Assembly (NCBI GenBank): GCA_004802645.1
Contig: SRKS01000004.1
Location: 2,480,001 to 2,544,000 of the forward strand
Direction of reading: 5' to 3'
From: Amesomyces nigricolor
Lineage: Eukaryota > Ascomycota > Sordariomycetes > Sordariales > Chaetomiaceae
Length of the DNA stretch: 64,000 nt
Shown: positions 20,114-32,705 of the stretch, piece by piece
Layout: the number at the start of each line of letters is the position of its first letter
Position numbering within the stretch: position 1 is the first letter of the stretch
Program-made: the position numbers and the translations under genes
The notes under the pieces: generated by a model
The model's input: the letters and a program-made list of their open reading frames with translations, nothing else
What the model was told of the DNA's origin: nothing
The model's database searches: none

Positions 20114-21779
20114 GGGAAGAACTGACGAGAACGCCGGAGATGCAGGGTTTGGCGGGGGCTAGCGGAGGGCATGCGGTGCTTGTTCTCTTGATAGAGGGCG
20201 TCCAATAGAGCCAGGGGTTTTGGCGTTCTTTTTGCAGTGTGCAACTCACCTTGGCAAGGGCGGTGACACAAAGTTGATGGGGTCGTTGGTGGGGTGACAC
20301 TCTCTCTGCCCTCGGTTTCGGACGGTAAAGAGGCCGCACGCCCCGGAGGACGGCTGGATGACGGCGGCCGTCGACGAGCAGAGCCGTGATCCATGACCCA
20401 TGGTCTGTCGTCTTCCCACCGCAGCCTCAGGAGAGCATATCAGGGCAGCAGGGGGCACGTGGAGCAGCGAGGACGGGAGATATGACGTAGTGCTCCCGGT
20501 TTGAGGTCCTTGCCAGCCAATGGCTGGCTGCCGGCATCTGCAAGCCATCTTCTGGAGCAGGACCCTGAGAATCTCAGCCTGCGCTGATTTGGTGGTGTGA
20601 ACCCTGTTTGGGTGCATGAGACCCCGCCACAAGGGCCCTGGGCGGTGGGGCACAGGGTCTTGGTCTCCCGAAATCGAGACCCCTCGTCAGACTCGGGGCA
20701 GCGAGGTACCGGCGTATCGTGATTTTTCGGGCGCCAGTCTGGGGTGAGAGGCGCCATCGCCGTCACCGGGGCGCGCTGGAAGGTTCCATCGATCGATAAT
20801 GCCGTCGACGGGCGCGGGCATCGTGAGACAGTCGTCGGGTTTGCCCTGGCGAGGCGTGGACCGTCCATTGTCCCGAACGGCCCTGTCGGTGTTCTCCACA
20901 ACCCTGAAAATACAGGACCATGGCGTGGAGTCGGCGGCGGTCAGGGTGCAGCAGTTGGCCGTTGGCGCCGCAGCACGATGACGGCACCCGGGAACGTTGT
21001 CGTCCCGGCCAACTTTTGACGGCGACCTGTACCTTATAGAGTTTAGCCAGACGCACGAGGTGGTTTAGTCGCAACGGCCGTGGCCACCAGTCGTGTCAAG
21101 GTGTGTGTCTCTCTCTCCTCATGTCGCCCTAGTCGCCCCAAGACGCCCCTGTCGGCTCCGGGGATGCTGCTGGTTGACCCAAGCACGGCCAAGGCAAGCT
21201 TTTGAGGGGCTGCCGGAACCACAAAATGTGCAAAAAATCAAGGTCTCACGGCCCTTGGTGCCCTTGTTTGGTGCTCTCTGCGCCTCGTAGCACCTGCACG
21301 CCGAGGAAAACGGGGAGAAGGAAAGGAAACTCCAGTCGAGTCTCCAGTCTGCAAGAGACCGTCCTGCGCCTTCCTTGTCTTGGCGGGCGTCTTTTTCACC
21401 CCCCCGTCACATTCTGCGACTTCCTTCTTTAGGCCCGGGACTGACCAGGGCTCCGTCCTCAGATCTCGACTTTCTCTCAGTTCGTCACGCTTGTGTTCGA
21501 CTTTTGCCTCCTCATTTCCACTCACATGAGATTGTCCTCTTCTCGGACCTTCAGGTTCTTGCCAGAAGAGGACTCAGCGCCGCAAAAAGAGTACTTAAAA
21601 AACAAGACTCAACCTTCAACACCCCCCACCCCTCCACCCTGCCCGGGAGGATCAGCCCAACCTTCCCAGGTTGTATAAGCCCACAGAAGTGATCGACATC
21701 TGCGGCCTTCCCCTCCAGTTCTTGGCCCCGCGGTCTGGTCCCTTCTGGAACTTGACCACATCTTGGTCCCGCCCACTCA
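20114..21779. other. Intergenic region upstream of SET/MYND gene
   Basis: This separates two plus-strand genes. The last 300 bases are pyrimidine-rich and probably hold the leader of the 21780 gene. No protein-like frame or RNA gene is seen. Confidence 0.5.
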
Positions 21780-23600
21780 ATGGCTGTCGACTACCCCGAC
21801 AGTACAACTACCATGGACAGTTCCTCACCCTCTGTCCAAACCGACGACAAGGAGCCCCCTCGCGGGCCCCTCCTCGAACGACGCCAGCAGCTGACTGAAG
21901 CCTTGGCTGACTCGCCTTACGACCTCATCCTGTACCTGGAGAGGGCCGTCGTCTACTCCAACCTCGCCTACCCCGACCTGGCCGCCGGCGATGCCTACCG
22001 TGCCCTGCTCTTGGTCGACGAGGTCCGCGATGAGAGCTTCGAGTATCACGAACAGGCTCTGGAGGCCCTCCAGGGCTATTCCACTACCCCCTGCCCCGAC
22101 ATTCTCAACCATGGCGACCTCGTCCTCGACTTCGACAGGCTAGCCGACGACGAAGGTGCCGAAGCAGCTGCGCCTTATAACATCTTGTCGAACCTTGCTG
22201 CGGTCCGCTGCTATCAGATCCTTTCCATCAGTCTCCTGCTCTGTGGTTGTCTGAAGAGCGCGCTCAACTTCTGTGAAAGGGGCCTCACCCTGGTGCCTCA
22301 CAACAAGGAGCTCTTGGAGATTAAGGGGTACATCGAGCAGGTTGCCAGGCGAAGGTTGCGGAAGCAGCCGGACGAGCCCATCGAGATCAACAGCTTGCCT
22401 GACCGCGGAGTCGTGCGCCGGGAAGTGTATCCCTGGAACACGTACGAGCCGAATCGCTTTGCTGAGGAGTCGCTGTCGTTCCTGAACGAACAGCTCTCGA
22501 CCATGGCCCCCAAGTGCGAGGTCAAGGTTTCCACGCTCCCTGTATTACTGGACGGCGAGAGCAACACCGACGGGTACGAGATCATCCCAACCTGCAACCA
22601 GCTGGGCCTCTTTGCAAAGGAAGATATCGCCCCTGGCGAGCCAGTTTTGGAGGAGTACTCGCTCCTGACCGCCAACAACCGGCACAAGGAGTCAACCTGT
22701 GATGCTTGCGGTACAGAGCTGCCTCCCCTCAACAGCAACTCTAAAGCAGTAAGCTGTCCGGAGTGCTACGACACCATCTTCTGCGACGATCTCTGCTTCT
22801 CCAAGGCCCGGGACCAGTACCACCCCGCCGTGTGCGACAAGGATGTCGACTCAATTGCCAAGGACCCCGAGGCCAGCGACATCGACCAGTCTCTCTACCT
22901 CCTTCTTCTAGCCCGCCTCCTCGCCATGGCCTCCCACCAGGAGATACACCCCCTGGAAGTAAAAGAGATCAAGTACAGTAAGTCCCACCCCTAATTTTAC
23001 CCCATCCAGAGATCTGAGGCACTAACCCCCCCTTAAGTCTGGGGCGAATTCGTCTCCCCCGAACTCAACGACGTCGACGGCTCCATCACCGCGGAACCGC
23101 CCCCGGAGTGGACGCTCCCCTTCTCCTTCAAATACAACGTCGAGATCCCGCTGCACATCCTCGAGAAAATGGACGTCGACATCTACGCCACGCTCGAGCA
23201 GCACGACCTGTGGGTCTTCAACACGGCCTACGCCAAGTTCCGCGGCACCGCGTCGGCGCGCAAGAACCCGCGCGACGGGCGCCCGGATGTGGCTGCTGTG
23301 CACCCCTTTTGGTGTCTTGCGAATCATGACTGTAATCCGAATGTGACGTGGGAGTGGGGTGGGAAGATGGTGCTTTGGGCGAGGCAGACGAGGGTTTTGG
23401 GAGGGGAGGCGGGAATTAAGAAGGGAGAGGAGATTTTGAATCATTATTGTGATGTGGATTTGCCGGTGCAGCAGCGCAGGGAGTGGGCGCAGGGGAGTTT
23501 GGGCGGGTGGTGTATGTGTCAGAGGTGTCGGGATGAGGCGGCGAAGGGGGCGAATGGGTGCGGGAATGGGAATGGGGTGAATGGGGAGGGGAGTGGTTAG
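21780..23600 (+). CDS. TPR-SET-MYND protein (SMYD-like methyltransferase)
   Basis: Exons 21780-22977 and 23038-23600 encode 586 residues. The first 200 residues form TPR-like helices (LLERRQQLTEALADSPYDLI; NILSNLAAVRCYQILSISLL). Next comes the N-terminal SET strand GLFAKEDIAPGEPVLEEYSL near residue 278. An inserted Cys-rich MYND-like module follows (CDACGTELPPL, CPECYDTIFCDDLCFSKA, YHPAVC). The catalytic SET part is NHDCNPNVTWEWGGKMVLWA and KGEEILNHYCDVDLPVQQR, closed by a post-SET cluster (GGWCMCQRC). The NHxCxPN and YC motifs for S-adenosylmethionine and the lysine channel are intact, so activity on histone or other lysines is plausible; the substrate is unknown. The tail is Gly/Asn-rich. 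It is a good candidate for a chromatin or translation-factor methyltransferase, but SMYD substrates cannot be inferred from sequence alone. Confidence 0.9.
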
Positions 23601-25449
23601 GTTAGGGGAGAAAGAAGGGTAGAGTAGGATAGGGTATGATGGGGCTGGATATACCTTTGGAAGTAGGTCAAGGTGGTGGAATGGAGTGCATACCTTGTTG
23701 TTTGGATAGTGAATAGCGCTGGTTGTCTTTCGGAGTTTGGGGTAGACCATGACGCTCTGCTAGGGGCCGCTTGATGTCGTGTTCTTGGCGTATATGTATG
23801 ACTGGTGTGCGGTTTGGTCGGTTATGCTGTGGGAATGAGCAACGAGGGGATGGTCTTGGTGGCATTAGTAAGGGATGGAATCCATTGTTTTAACCAATAT
23901 TTGTTTGTGACGCAACTCTTCTAGTGTGTGTGATATCTTGTACCCTTGGCAGCCACTCGCGTCACCTATCAGACTGACACAGGTAAGTGCTTGCACAGTA
24001 GATGCATGGTTTACGTCCTTTTTATTTATTCTCTGATGCCATCCACCTCCAACTATCCAATCACCCCATCCTCAGACGAGAGGGAAAGGAAAGAAGAAAA
24101 AAGACGAGTGTGATAAACCATGGCCCCTCCCTGAGGTAACCCCTCCACCCCCCAACGTCAGGATCATGATCAGATGCCCGAAGTCATCGATCTGCCGAAA
24201 GGGCCTCCTCCAAAAACCCCGGCACGAAGCACACAAGCCAACCAATACTATGCCTTCCTCCCAATAATCCAGATCCAAATGATGATACCCAGAACCATCG
24301 ATATGATGTGTGTGTATCCCATCAGGTTCCGCCCGATGCCAGCCATAACGTAGCCGCCCCCTAGCGCAGGGCCCCAGTGACCTACACCCCCACCATGACG
24401 ATAATTATATGCCCAACTCCAACACTGTTTTGGTTTGACAGACAGGTGACTGTCCAAATAAGTTGAGTTCAAGAATAAACAAGAAAGAAAAAAGTGGGGT
24501 ATATACAACTCAACACCGAGTCTTAACAAGTGCGCGACTCATAAGGTGAATACAAAAAGATCTCAAGAAGAAGATAAAAATGCTGCTGATCGAAGCCGAT
24601 AAATAACCCAGCCGGCTTCTTTCTTCCAATGCCCCGTCCCAAAATGCTCATTTTTTTGCCTACTGGACCGAGCGCGCAAGTGAGTCCCAAGGTCTCAAGG
24701 TCCAATGTCCCAAGTTCTTTTCCTTCTTCGTGCCCTTCCTCCCAATTGTTTTTGCTTTTGTTAACCCAATTCCCTCATGTTCCCTCATGATTACAAAAGT
24801 GGTATATAAACTGATTTGAAGTTTTGTGTGTGTTTCAGCAAAGTGGTCCGGCGGGCATGTGAAAGCACACTCCCGGCACAGCCGGTCAAACCGATCGGGA
24901 CCTGTCGATCCTCTGTGGTTGACCGAGAAGAGAGCGGGGGCGGGAGTGCGCCGATAAGAGGTTCTTCCGGGTGGGATAAGATAAGAAAACGGACTGATGA
25001 GGTGAGATGGTCGACCCGCCTGCCGATGATAATGCACGCGCGTGTGTGTGCGTAACCGAAATGCCGGGCGGGTAAAAGATGGTTCGCAGGTGCGCGTTGC
25101 ATGCAGCCGGCCGCGGGTTGATGAATCTGATGACGCCGAATCGACGCCGGATGCTCACATCCATCCCATCCATCAATCCCATGGTAAACCAAGGGTTCCC
25201 AAACACCATGCCAGACCGAAACCAAATAAATGGGGGGGGATATTCCTAAACCAGCCAGCCCCCCGAAACCCAGAATCTCATAACCCAAATAAACCCCCAC
25301 GCCCTGCGATGGTTGTTGTTGTTTCCGATAATGATGATGATGATGTTGTTGTAAGATGATGATGCCCCGCCCCTTTGTTGAAAAACGCCGAGCCCATGCA
25401 GAAGAAGTTTGTGCAGTTGGTTGGTGTTGGGTGTGTGGTTGGTGCGGAA
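23601..25449. other. Convergent intergenic region
   Basis: This lies between the 3' ends of the SET/MYND gene (+) and the Stb3-like gene (-). Simple AT-rich and dinucleotide-like patches occur (for example GATGATGATG near 25333). A 93-codon minus-strand frame at 24248-24529 is noted under rejected items. Confidence 0.5.
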
Positions 25450-26700
25450 TTACATCGATCCAAGACGAAGAAGAGCCTCCACGGCCTCGCGCTCCTGTGC
25501 GTCAGAGGCCACGACCCTCAACGGGGATGCAGGAAGGTTGTAGTTGGGCGCGCGGAACTGCGGCGGGCGCGCCATGCCCGCCGAGTAGGATCGCGCGGCG
25601 CCAGAAGTATATACAGAGCCGAAAGGAAAGTGTGGTTGGTTGGCGCGGGCCTGATACGACGACGCGCGGAGCGCCGCCGCACCGACTGCAGCCCAATCTT
25701 CGTCGTCAGTTGCGTCCTCCGGGTCGTCGTTGCGTCGCAGTTCGTCTTCGTCGGGAACTTCGGAACACGACGCCGAGCCGGAGCCGTCCAGCGACATCTT
25801 GTCGGCCTCATGATCCATCATGTCCATGTCCATGTCCATGTCCATGAGATTGTCATGGTCGCGGTCATCGTGGGAGAATGCCGCTGAAAATGCCCCCAGG
25901 CTCGTGCCGAGCGGCGCGTCGAAACGCGACCGCTCTGTGCTCCACCCAGGGGTCTTGATGATGGGTATGCTGTTCGGGTGGGCGCCCGGCGAGGAGCGGC
26001 GAGACGGCGCGTCGCGAGCAGGCTGGCCCCGACGCTTCGCATCCCACCGGCCCCAGCCCACCTTCATAAACTCCACATCACCGTCCAGCCCGCCTCCCTC
26101 TCCGTTGCTCCCCTTTCCCTCCAAAGCCCCTACAACCAGTCTGCGCGCCTTCGCGGGCGCAATCCCGGAGAAGCCCGGGACCGATGTTGTGAGGTAGCCC
26201 ATCAGATGCCGGATCGGCAGCGGGCCGTGGTTCAACAAGATCTCGGGCAGGTGGAACCTGGCCAGCATGGCGGGCGTGATGGCGCCCGACGAGTCGTACG
26301 GAGGCGATCCGAGCCCGGCGGTCTCGTGCTCGCCGCCAGCTTCGTGTAGATCCAGGTCCGAATCGATCGAGTCGAGGCGCGCCCTCTGCAGCTGGGCCTT
26401 GAGCCCGTGGGGCGGCAGCGAGGGCGATATGGAGTTCGGGGGAGTCGGGAGGTCGGTCGGGTGGTTCGTCACAGGGACACTCCGGGGCGCTACAGCAGCT
26501 AAGTTGTCTCGGCCGGAGGTCATCGCGATATCGCGGACAGCAGATGCCATAGTTGCCATGTTGACAGTTCTGGGAGTCGACTTGCTTCGAGACGGGTCTA
26601 AGAGGCGGCGCAACGGCGTGTCAGCACTTCTCCTTGAAGTAATAGACACGGCGCGGCGCGTCGATCGGCGCGGTCTGGTGGTGGTGCTCGGGAGCGCCAT
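25450..26700 (-). CDS. Stb3-like Sin3-binding / RRPE-binding transcription regulator
   Basis: A single exon of 416 residues. The conserved Stb3 domain spans about residues 140-225: ITPAMLARFHLPEILLNHGP, LPIRHLMGYLTTSVPGFSGI, APAKARRLVVGALEG, then EFMKVGWGRWDAKRRGQ. In yeast, Stb3 binds the ribosomal RNA processing element and recruits the Sin3-Rpd3 deacetylase, linking TOR/nutrient status to ribosome biogenesis genes. The rest is disordered: a basic N-terminus, an acidic middle with an MDMDMDMDMM run (coded about 25820-25850), and a C-terminal DDEDWAAVGAAALRASSY segment. The first ATG is used; the basic first 47 residues are not family-conserved, so a start at a later Met (residue 48 or 51) is possible. 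Confidence 0.88.
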   Translation of the reverse strand: MALPSTTTRPRRSTRRAVSITSRRSADTPLRRLLDPSRSKSTPRTVNMATMASAVRDIAMTSGRDNLAAVAPRSVPVTNHPTDLPTPPNSISPSLPPHGLKAQLQRARLDSIDSDLDLHEAGGEHETAGLGSPPYDSSGAITPAMLARFHLPEILLNHGPLPIRHLMGYLTTSVPGFSGIAPAKARRLVVGALEGKGSNGEGGGLDGDVEFMKVGWGRWDAKRRGQPARDAPSRRSSPGAHPNSIPIIKTPGWSTERSRFDAPLGTSLGAFSAAFSHDDRDHDNLMDMDMDMDMMDHEADKMSLDGSGSASCSEVPDEDELRRNDDPEDATDDEDWAAVGAAALRASSYQARANQPHFPFGSVYTSGAARSYSAGMARPPQFRAPNYNLPASPLRVVASDAQEREAVEALLRLGSM

Positions 26701-29340
26701 GGTTGGGGGTCGTTGGCCGGCCAGTCTGACTGGACTGAGTCACACTCACAATGTCTGAAGCAATGCGCAGCTGGGAATAAGCAACTTTTGGCCGAAGACG
26801 AGGCTTGCGGGTCAAAAGCGCGGTGGGCAAAATGGCAGAGCTGCTGCGATGATCTTCTGTGACAAGAGATGACTCTCTCGATGTCAAGTCAAGTGGTCGG
26901 GTTGGTCTGGTGTTGTTGCTTTGGAGAGGCAAAGGAAAAGGAGCAGAGTTCGGAACGGGCAGGCCAGGGAGTAATAAAGTGCTTGGGTACCGTAATGGCC
27001 CGGCATGGGTGGAAGGTCAGGTTGCCATTGTCCTGTCCTTGTCGCCTGTCCCAAGATCTGGGAGGTACAAGATGAGCCCGGCGACGCAGGCAGGTACCGG
27101 CGTGTACCTCTGACACCCGCTGCCTCCGTCCCATTCGCAGTTGGCACTGGGCAGGGCAGCCACATCCAGCGGATACTAGGCCCAAACAGGACAAGTGTCA
27201 GGCTCCGCCTTTGTGCATGGCGAGCACACACCAGCGACACACAAAATCCTGACTGGCGCAAGCAGCGAGCCTCTCAGCGCTGTGCCGCGGACACAGCACA
27301 AAGGGAGCATTACACCATCGCGGCAAAGACGGCGATGCCGTCCTGTTGGGTCTCAGGCTGTTTTCTTTCCGTTGCTGGCTCCAAACTGCGTTTGGAAATG
27401 CTGGCAGCCCACAAACATTAGGGTTTGGTCAATCAGCAGCAAAATGGGGAGTCGGTGAGGGTTGTCGGTGGAGCCGATGGGCCGGGAGCTATCCTGACTG
27501 TGGTGCTTAACTGGTTCAGGGAAGGCTCTCCTGATGAGTCGCAAACACTCAGCTGTTGACGTTCTTCCAAAGGACGCAGTGCTTTCCTTAATTCCTTTTG
27601 CCCGTCCTAACTCTTTTTTTTTTTTTTTTTTGATAAGTTTTCGATTTTTCTTGACCCTTTCCCCTTTTCTGTGTTCGTTGGCCTACCTCATCAGCAGCTC
27701 GGGTCTCGGGACACAGTCTGTCCAAGAAACATGGACGGGCCAGGGCAATGACGACGATGAGTGGATCTCTTGTGATTCAGGCACAGTGCGATTCCCTGCC
27801 CCGGGTTCCATCCAGACCCTCAAGGTACAAGCTTCCGTACCAGCTGGTGCGTCCTTGGAAGGCGTGTTTCAAAGAGAGCCTGCTTCGTGCGCATTTCTCG
27901 GCCGTCCACTGACAATTCAGAGTCTCGGCTTGTGCCTTTTCGTCTGTTCTGCCCTCGCCGCGCCGGCATGCAGTTCAGCCAACTGGAGCCCAGTCCCTGG
28001 TCATGTGTCGCCGATAAGCCACCACGAGGGCGAGAAGGGCTATCTGCCTATCGTCACAGCACTCAACCCAGCAACCTAACCCACCATGATAAAGCGCAAG
28101 ATGGATCTCATCGTGTGGTATTATCCCCGCTTCCTGCCAGGGCAGGACAAGCAAGACCTGCCTCCCCATATTGACTCCCGCACAAGTCGCACTTTCGATG
28201 GAGCACGCACACTCGGCAAGCAGTGGAAAGGCCGAATATTCCCGCACACAAAGACGTCGAGGGAAACGCATTCCCGATGTGGCCGGACTGACTTGGCTCG
28301 GGGCCAGGTGACCCTCCCTCGGGTGTACGATACGATAGCAGAGTGCCTGACGGATCGAATTATTCTTCGCCCACAAATCGAACATTCGATGGCCCGGTGT
28401 CATCCGTCTGCGGAGCAACCACACACCATGCGTAGCGCGCACACACTCACACAATATCCATTACTGATGAACAAGCGCGAGGGTTCGAACCCCAATGTCA
28501 GGATGGAGCCCTGACCCGAGTCGTTGCCGTCGCCACCCCCGGATCACTCAGACCACCACGGGGGATGCGTGGAAGGGTTGTCCCGTCCATCCACTGCGGT
28601 TTCCCCACGTTGTGAGGTCCTGCAAGCATGTCAATCCCCGAGGCCGCGGCCCCAGATCGACCTTCCCCCCACTAGCGCTTCGGACGGAGAGGAAATAGAT
28701 CCAGGCCGGACTCCGAGTCTTCAGCAAGGCCCTGATCCACTGATGCGATGGTGTGTGGGACCCCGCTGGCCCGAGGAAGCTCGAACTTGTTCCATCCTTT
28801 CTCCACCAGAATGCGACGAGACAGACCATGGTCGACAAGACAACGTCCGGCTTTGTCTGCACAGCCGCCGATACAAGACGTGCTGCTCGTCCGGTGCGGG
28901 GATTGCCCCTCCCGCAAACCCGTGGCCGCCCGAGGGAAAATGGAGATTCGGAGGAGGGGCATCCACCGGCCATCCGCCGTGGTCCCGAGTTCTGTCCACC
29001 TGTCATGCATCACGGTCCCAATTGAGTGGTTGGGCAAAAGCACGCCAGCGACTTGTGGTAAGTGGTTGCTTTGGAGCTCTCCGCAATTGGCCTGTGATGT
29101 TTCACCAAGAACGCCGTCTGCTGCATCCGCTATCGGATGAGATAACCTCCCCCTCTGAGCTCTCAAATCAGGCTCGCCAGAGACAGCCCACCACCACAAC
29201 CATCATGAGATCCCGCACTCATGGGCGATCGCCCCGCCTTCCTTCCTCAGACGACGCAACTGCATCTCGTCTCGGTAACCAGGGCCATTCTCACCCGCCG
29301 GGTGGGTGGCATCCAACGAGAATGGTGCGTTCCCCGCATT
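26701..29340. other. 2.6 kb intergenic region with T18 tract
   Basis: This is downstream of topoisomerase III and upstream of the Stb3-like gene, both on the minus strand. A run of 18 T occurs at 27614-27631. Small frames on both strands show no recognisable protein. A palindromic GGTTCGAACC at 28483-28492 resembles a tRNA T-loop, but the rest of a tRNA is absent. Confidence 0.5.
27614..27631. repeat. Homopolymer T18
   Basis: An uninterrupted poly-T run on the + strand. It is a likely length-polymorphic or error-prone site. Confidence 0.9.
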
Positions 29341-31658
29341 TCAAGCCACCTGCGGGTGGCTCTGAAGGGATAGCAACTCCCAATCTCCAGCCCCCCTATG
29401 CTCCGTTCGCAAAGACATATTGCCTGCAAGCCTATCATTCCAGTCAGCCAACGAACACAGCTCCATGACGATATCACTCACAGCCTTGAGGACATTCAGC
29501 TCCGCCCTCGAATGATCATAGACCTGGCGATACTCGCCCACGCTCTCCCGCAGCACAACCTGCTTCGTAGTCCTGCCCTCGCAGATAGCCTTCATCTTGA
29601 GCTCCATCTCCTTGCGCAGGAATGGCTTGCCCAAGCTCGTCTCAAACTGCATCCGATCAAACCCCTCGATGAGCGCGACCCCGAGGCTGGTGGGTATGAA
29701 CTCCCTGACACCGCCTCCTCCCCTCCCACCACCCCGGCCCCCACGTCCGCCCCGTGCTGCCCCCCCGCGGCCGCCGCGCCCTCTCCCCCGTCCTCCACGC
29801 CCGCCTCGCGCGGCGGGCGGCTCCGCGTCATCATCACCCCCATTCCCACCACCGCCGGCGCTCCCGCGCTCCACGGTCCTCGCATACTGCCTCTCCTGGA
29901 TCTTCTCAATGTGCTCCGCCATCGTGGCATCCGTCCCAATCCCATTCGCATCCATCAGCGCGATCAAATCCGCCTCTGTTAAATACCCCGGCGGGCCGGT
30001 CTTGCCCTCTGTTAACATAGCCTCAGACGGCTCAAATCTCTCCCCGACCGTAAACCGCGGCAGCTCCGCCGTCCCCGTCCAGTTCTCGTACGGATACACA
30101 TCCAGGTAATTCCGCTCGAGCACGATGACGCCGTGCGCGGTGAAGGTTTCGTCGCCGTAGACAATGCCCACGTCTGTAGCAGCGCCCTTGGCGTCCTCCG
30201 AGCAACAAGCCAAAAACCGGCGCGTAACAAGCTCGTAGAGGCGTCGTTCATTTTCGTCCGCCAGGGCCTGGGGCGCGGCGTACGTGATGGGGTGAATCGG
30301 GGGATGCGCTTTATCGTCATGGCGTCCCTGGCGGGGCTGCTGAAACGCGCCGTCGACGAGGTTCTGCGCAAACGCGCCCCAGCGGGCGTCGGGGGTTTGT
30401 TTCTGCACCAGCGCGCGCAGGTTCATGCCCTTGTCAAAGCGGTCGGTTTCCGTGCGCGGGTAGCTGATGAAGCCCTTGTTGTAGAGCTTTTCGGCGACGG
30501 TCATGGCTTGCTGGCCGGTCATGTGCAGGAAGCGGGTGGCCATTTTTTGGAGCTCGACGGTGGTGAGCGGGAGGGGCTTCCATTTCTTGGTGGGTTTCTC
30601 TTGGACCTTGGTGACTTTGGCGGTGCGGGCGGCGAGGCAGCGCTCGTAGAGGATGACGACGGACATGCGGTCAAAGAGGCGGTGCCGCGACCAGTTGAAG
30701 GGGACTTTGATCCCGTCGCGCTCGTGGATCACTTTGATGCCCCAGAAGGCTTCGGGGATGAAGTTCTTGACGCGGAAGTAGCGGTCTACGACGAAGCCGA
30801 GGGTTGGGAATTGGCAAGAGCCTGGATGTGTTAGGGGTGAGAGGGAGTTTGAGGAGACGGGGACTTACCATAGCTGAGCGTGAGTTGAGACATGGGCCCC
30901 CCGAGAGGGCGAAGGTTGAGGGTCAAGAAGCGAGTGAAGGCGTAGCCAATCCTCAAGTCGAGTTCGATGCGGGCAGACACTGCGTCTACTTGCCTGTCGT
31001 CGAGGGCAACCAGTCGCCTGGCAGCGGAGAGGATGTGTCTGAATACCATCAGCATAGTAATTCCCACGGCAATAAGGGACTGACTTACGCCCTCTCAACG
31101 TTGCTAAACCGCGCCCGCTTGACCTGAATCTGGCCATTACCCTTCTTCGCGGCCTCCCGGATTTCGTGGCCGATATGCTCGCCTTCACGATCGCAATCGG
31201 TCCAGATCACGAGCACGCTGGAGCGTCTTGCCTGGTCTTCAATGTTTTTGGCGATGTGTTTGTTATCCTAGTGCAGGTTAGCATCTTGAACCATATCTGA
31301 GAGACAACTTCTTGGACCAACAGTTGGTATCACCGTCATCACCGGCGCATCAAACAGCCTGTCAGGGGGCGGGTACTCCCACTGTTTGAAGTCTGCAGGA
31401 AACTCGACAGCCGTCAGATGGCCCTTGACGGCCGTCATAGTCACCGAGGAGTGTCCCCATGGAGGCCCGAAGTCGTAATCAAAGGAGTAGTTCTTGATGT
31501 ACATATCGCGCGTGTTGTTCTGCAGGGCTGTCAGCAGTGCTTTCTTCCCCCGTGGCCCAACAAGGGAAACACACAGTTTGGTAGCGACCGCCAGAGAGAT
31601 GCCCTGCTACTGCTTTTGCAATGGAGGGCTTTTCAGCCACACAGAGAATGCGCGCCAT
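29341..31658 (-). CDS. TOP3: DNA topoisomerase III (type IA)
   Basis: Five exons on the minus strand: 31658-31575, 31519-31334, 31267-31089, 31038-30869 and 30821-29341, giving 699 residues. Exon 1 starts MARILCVAEKPSIAKAVAGH (Toprim). Exon 2 carries NNTRDMYIKNYSFDYDFGPP, and exon 3 the metal-binding VLVIWTDCDREGEHIG. Exon 4 reads ARRLVALDDRQVDAVSARIE followed by LDLRIGYAFTRF. Exon 5 has SCQFPTLGFVVDRYF and the catalytic tyrosine in GFISYPRTETDRF. Near the C-terminus an ARGGRGGRGRGRGG-type RGG box (coded about 29710-29815) interrupts the fold; RGG boxes in Top3-beta-like enzymes bind RNA or partners. The enzyme relaxes single-strand crossings and works with RecQ helicase and Rmi1 to dissolve recombination intermediates. 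The C-terminal 40 residues are unusual and a terminal intron cannot be excluded. It shares its upstream region with the DUF1295 gene. Confidence 0.95.
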
Positions 31659-32705
31659 GGCCGGCGACGGGTTGGGAGCAAGGCGCGACTTGTAATGAAA
31701 GTGTAATTGAAACTGCCAGCGTCGGCAAAGTCGAAACCCGGCGATCGTCTTGCCTGTTTTGTTATTTCCAGGCAGTCCTGTAGTCGCGATGAAAGCCCAC
31801 CTTTCTTGTCTCGAGGTGTAAATGCATTCTGAGCTCCAAAAACGAGGTGGCTCAAGGCATGAAGGCAGTGAGTGGGTGAATGAATTATGAAGCTGGGGAC
31901 CGGTGCTGGAAGCCCCAAGACGCGCCCGAGAATGGCAACCACGACTGCCTTTATGGTCTGCTAGACTTGTATTTACGTGGACAAGGCACTGCCATTCAAG
32001 GCATCATATTTCGGATTGAAAAGCAGGACTCTGGCAGCTTCAATTTCAGTGTCGCTGCTCACCGTCTCAGACGCGACGACGCGTCTTGCTCTCCAGATCG
32101 CGACGGCGTAATCTAGATGTTTGCTGAAATTCAGAATTACGGGTTCCGGGCCCACGTATGCGTATCGGTGTATCGTACTCCACCCAGCCGCGTGACGCTG
32201 AAACTTATGCAATTATTGAGACAGTCAAGCGCCCAGCAGAGAGACCAAACTGAGCGTTAATGTATCCTGAGAACGGTGTTTAAAAAAGACCAAATAAGCC
32301 GAGAAGAGCAAAAGGTGACAGCGGTCGGTTAAATTTTAAAGCTATACAATTGCAAGCCAGAGCTCTGGCATTGGAGTCCTTTTGGTGCCTCGTCTCCGAG
32401 AACCAAGAGCACAAGGAGTTACAGTTAAGCGTACCTAACACTCTACCAATCGGCAGCGATCTTCTCCAAGCGACTAACACGGAACGAGCCGAGCCTCCGT
32501 TCCTGGGAAACGGAGCCGCGACGTTGCATTTGCGATCCCAGTGAAAGCGCGATGACGCCAACCATGCAAGGGCACTTGGATCGCGCGATGCTCTGCTGTT
32601 TGCCAAACGCGCCTTCTCAAAAATCTGGAAGCCACCCCCGAATATCGTGAAACCCTCAAACTCTCCATTGTTTTTTAGAGACTCGTGGACTTCACAAACT
32701 TAAAA
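31659..32705. other. Divergent promoter region, TOP3 and DUF1295 gene
   Basis: About 1 kb between two start codons that face away from each other. No conserved frame is present; both promoters must lie here. Confidence 0.65.

Noticed and set aside
22298..22738. Minus-strand frame inside the SET/MYND gene
   Set aside because: Antisense shadow of conserved TPR and SET sequence.
24248..24529. 93-codon minus-strand frame with a hydrophobic end (IISMVLGIIIWIWIIGRKA)
   Set aside because: No start context, family or conserved motif; it lies in a convergent 3' region. It could be a short membrane peptide, but support is too thin.
26005..26197. Plus-strand frames inside the Stb3-like gene
   Set aside because: Shadows of the conserved minus-strand Stb3 domain.
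28476..28500. GGTTCGAACC palindrome resembling a tRNA T-loop
   Set aside because: No D-arm, anticodon stem or acceptor stem of matching geometry is found on either strand within 90 bases.
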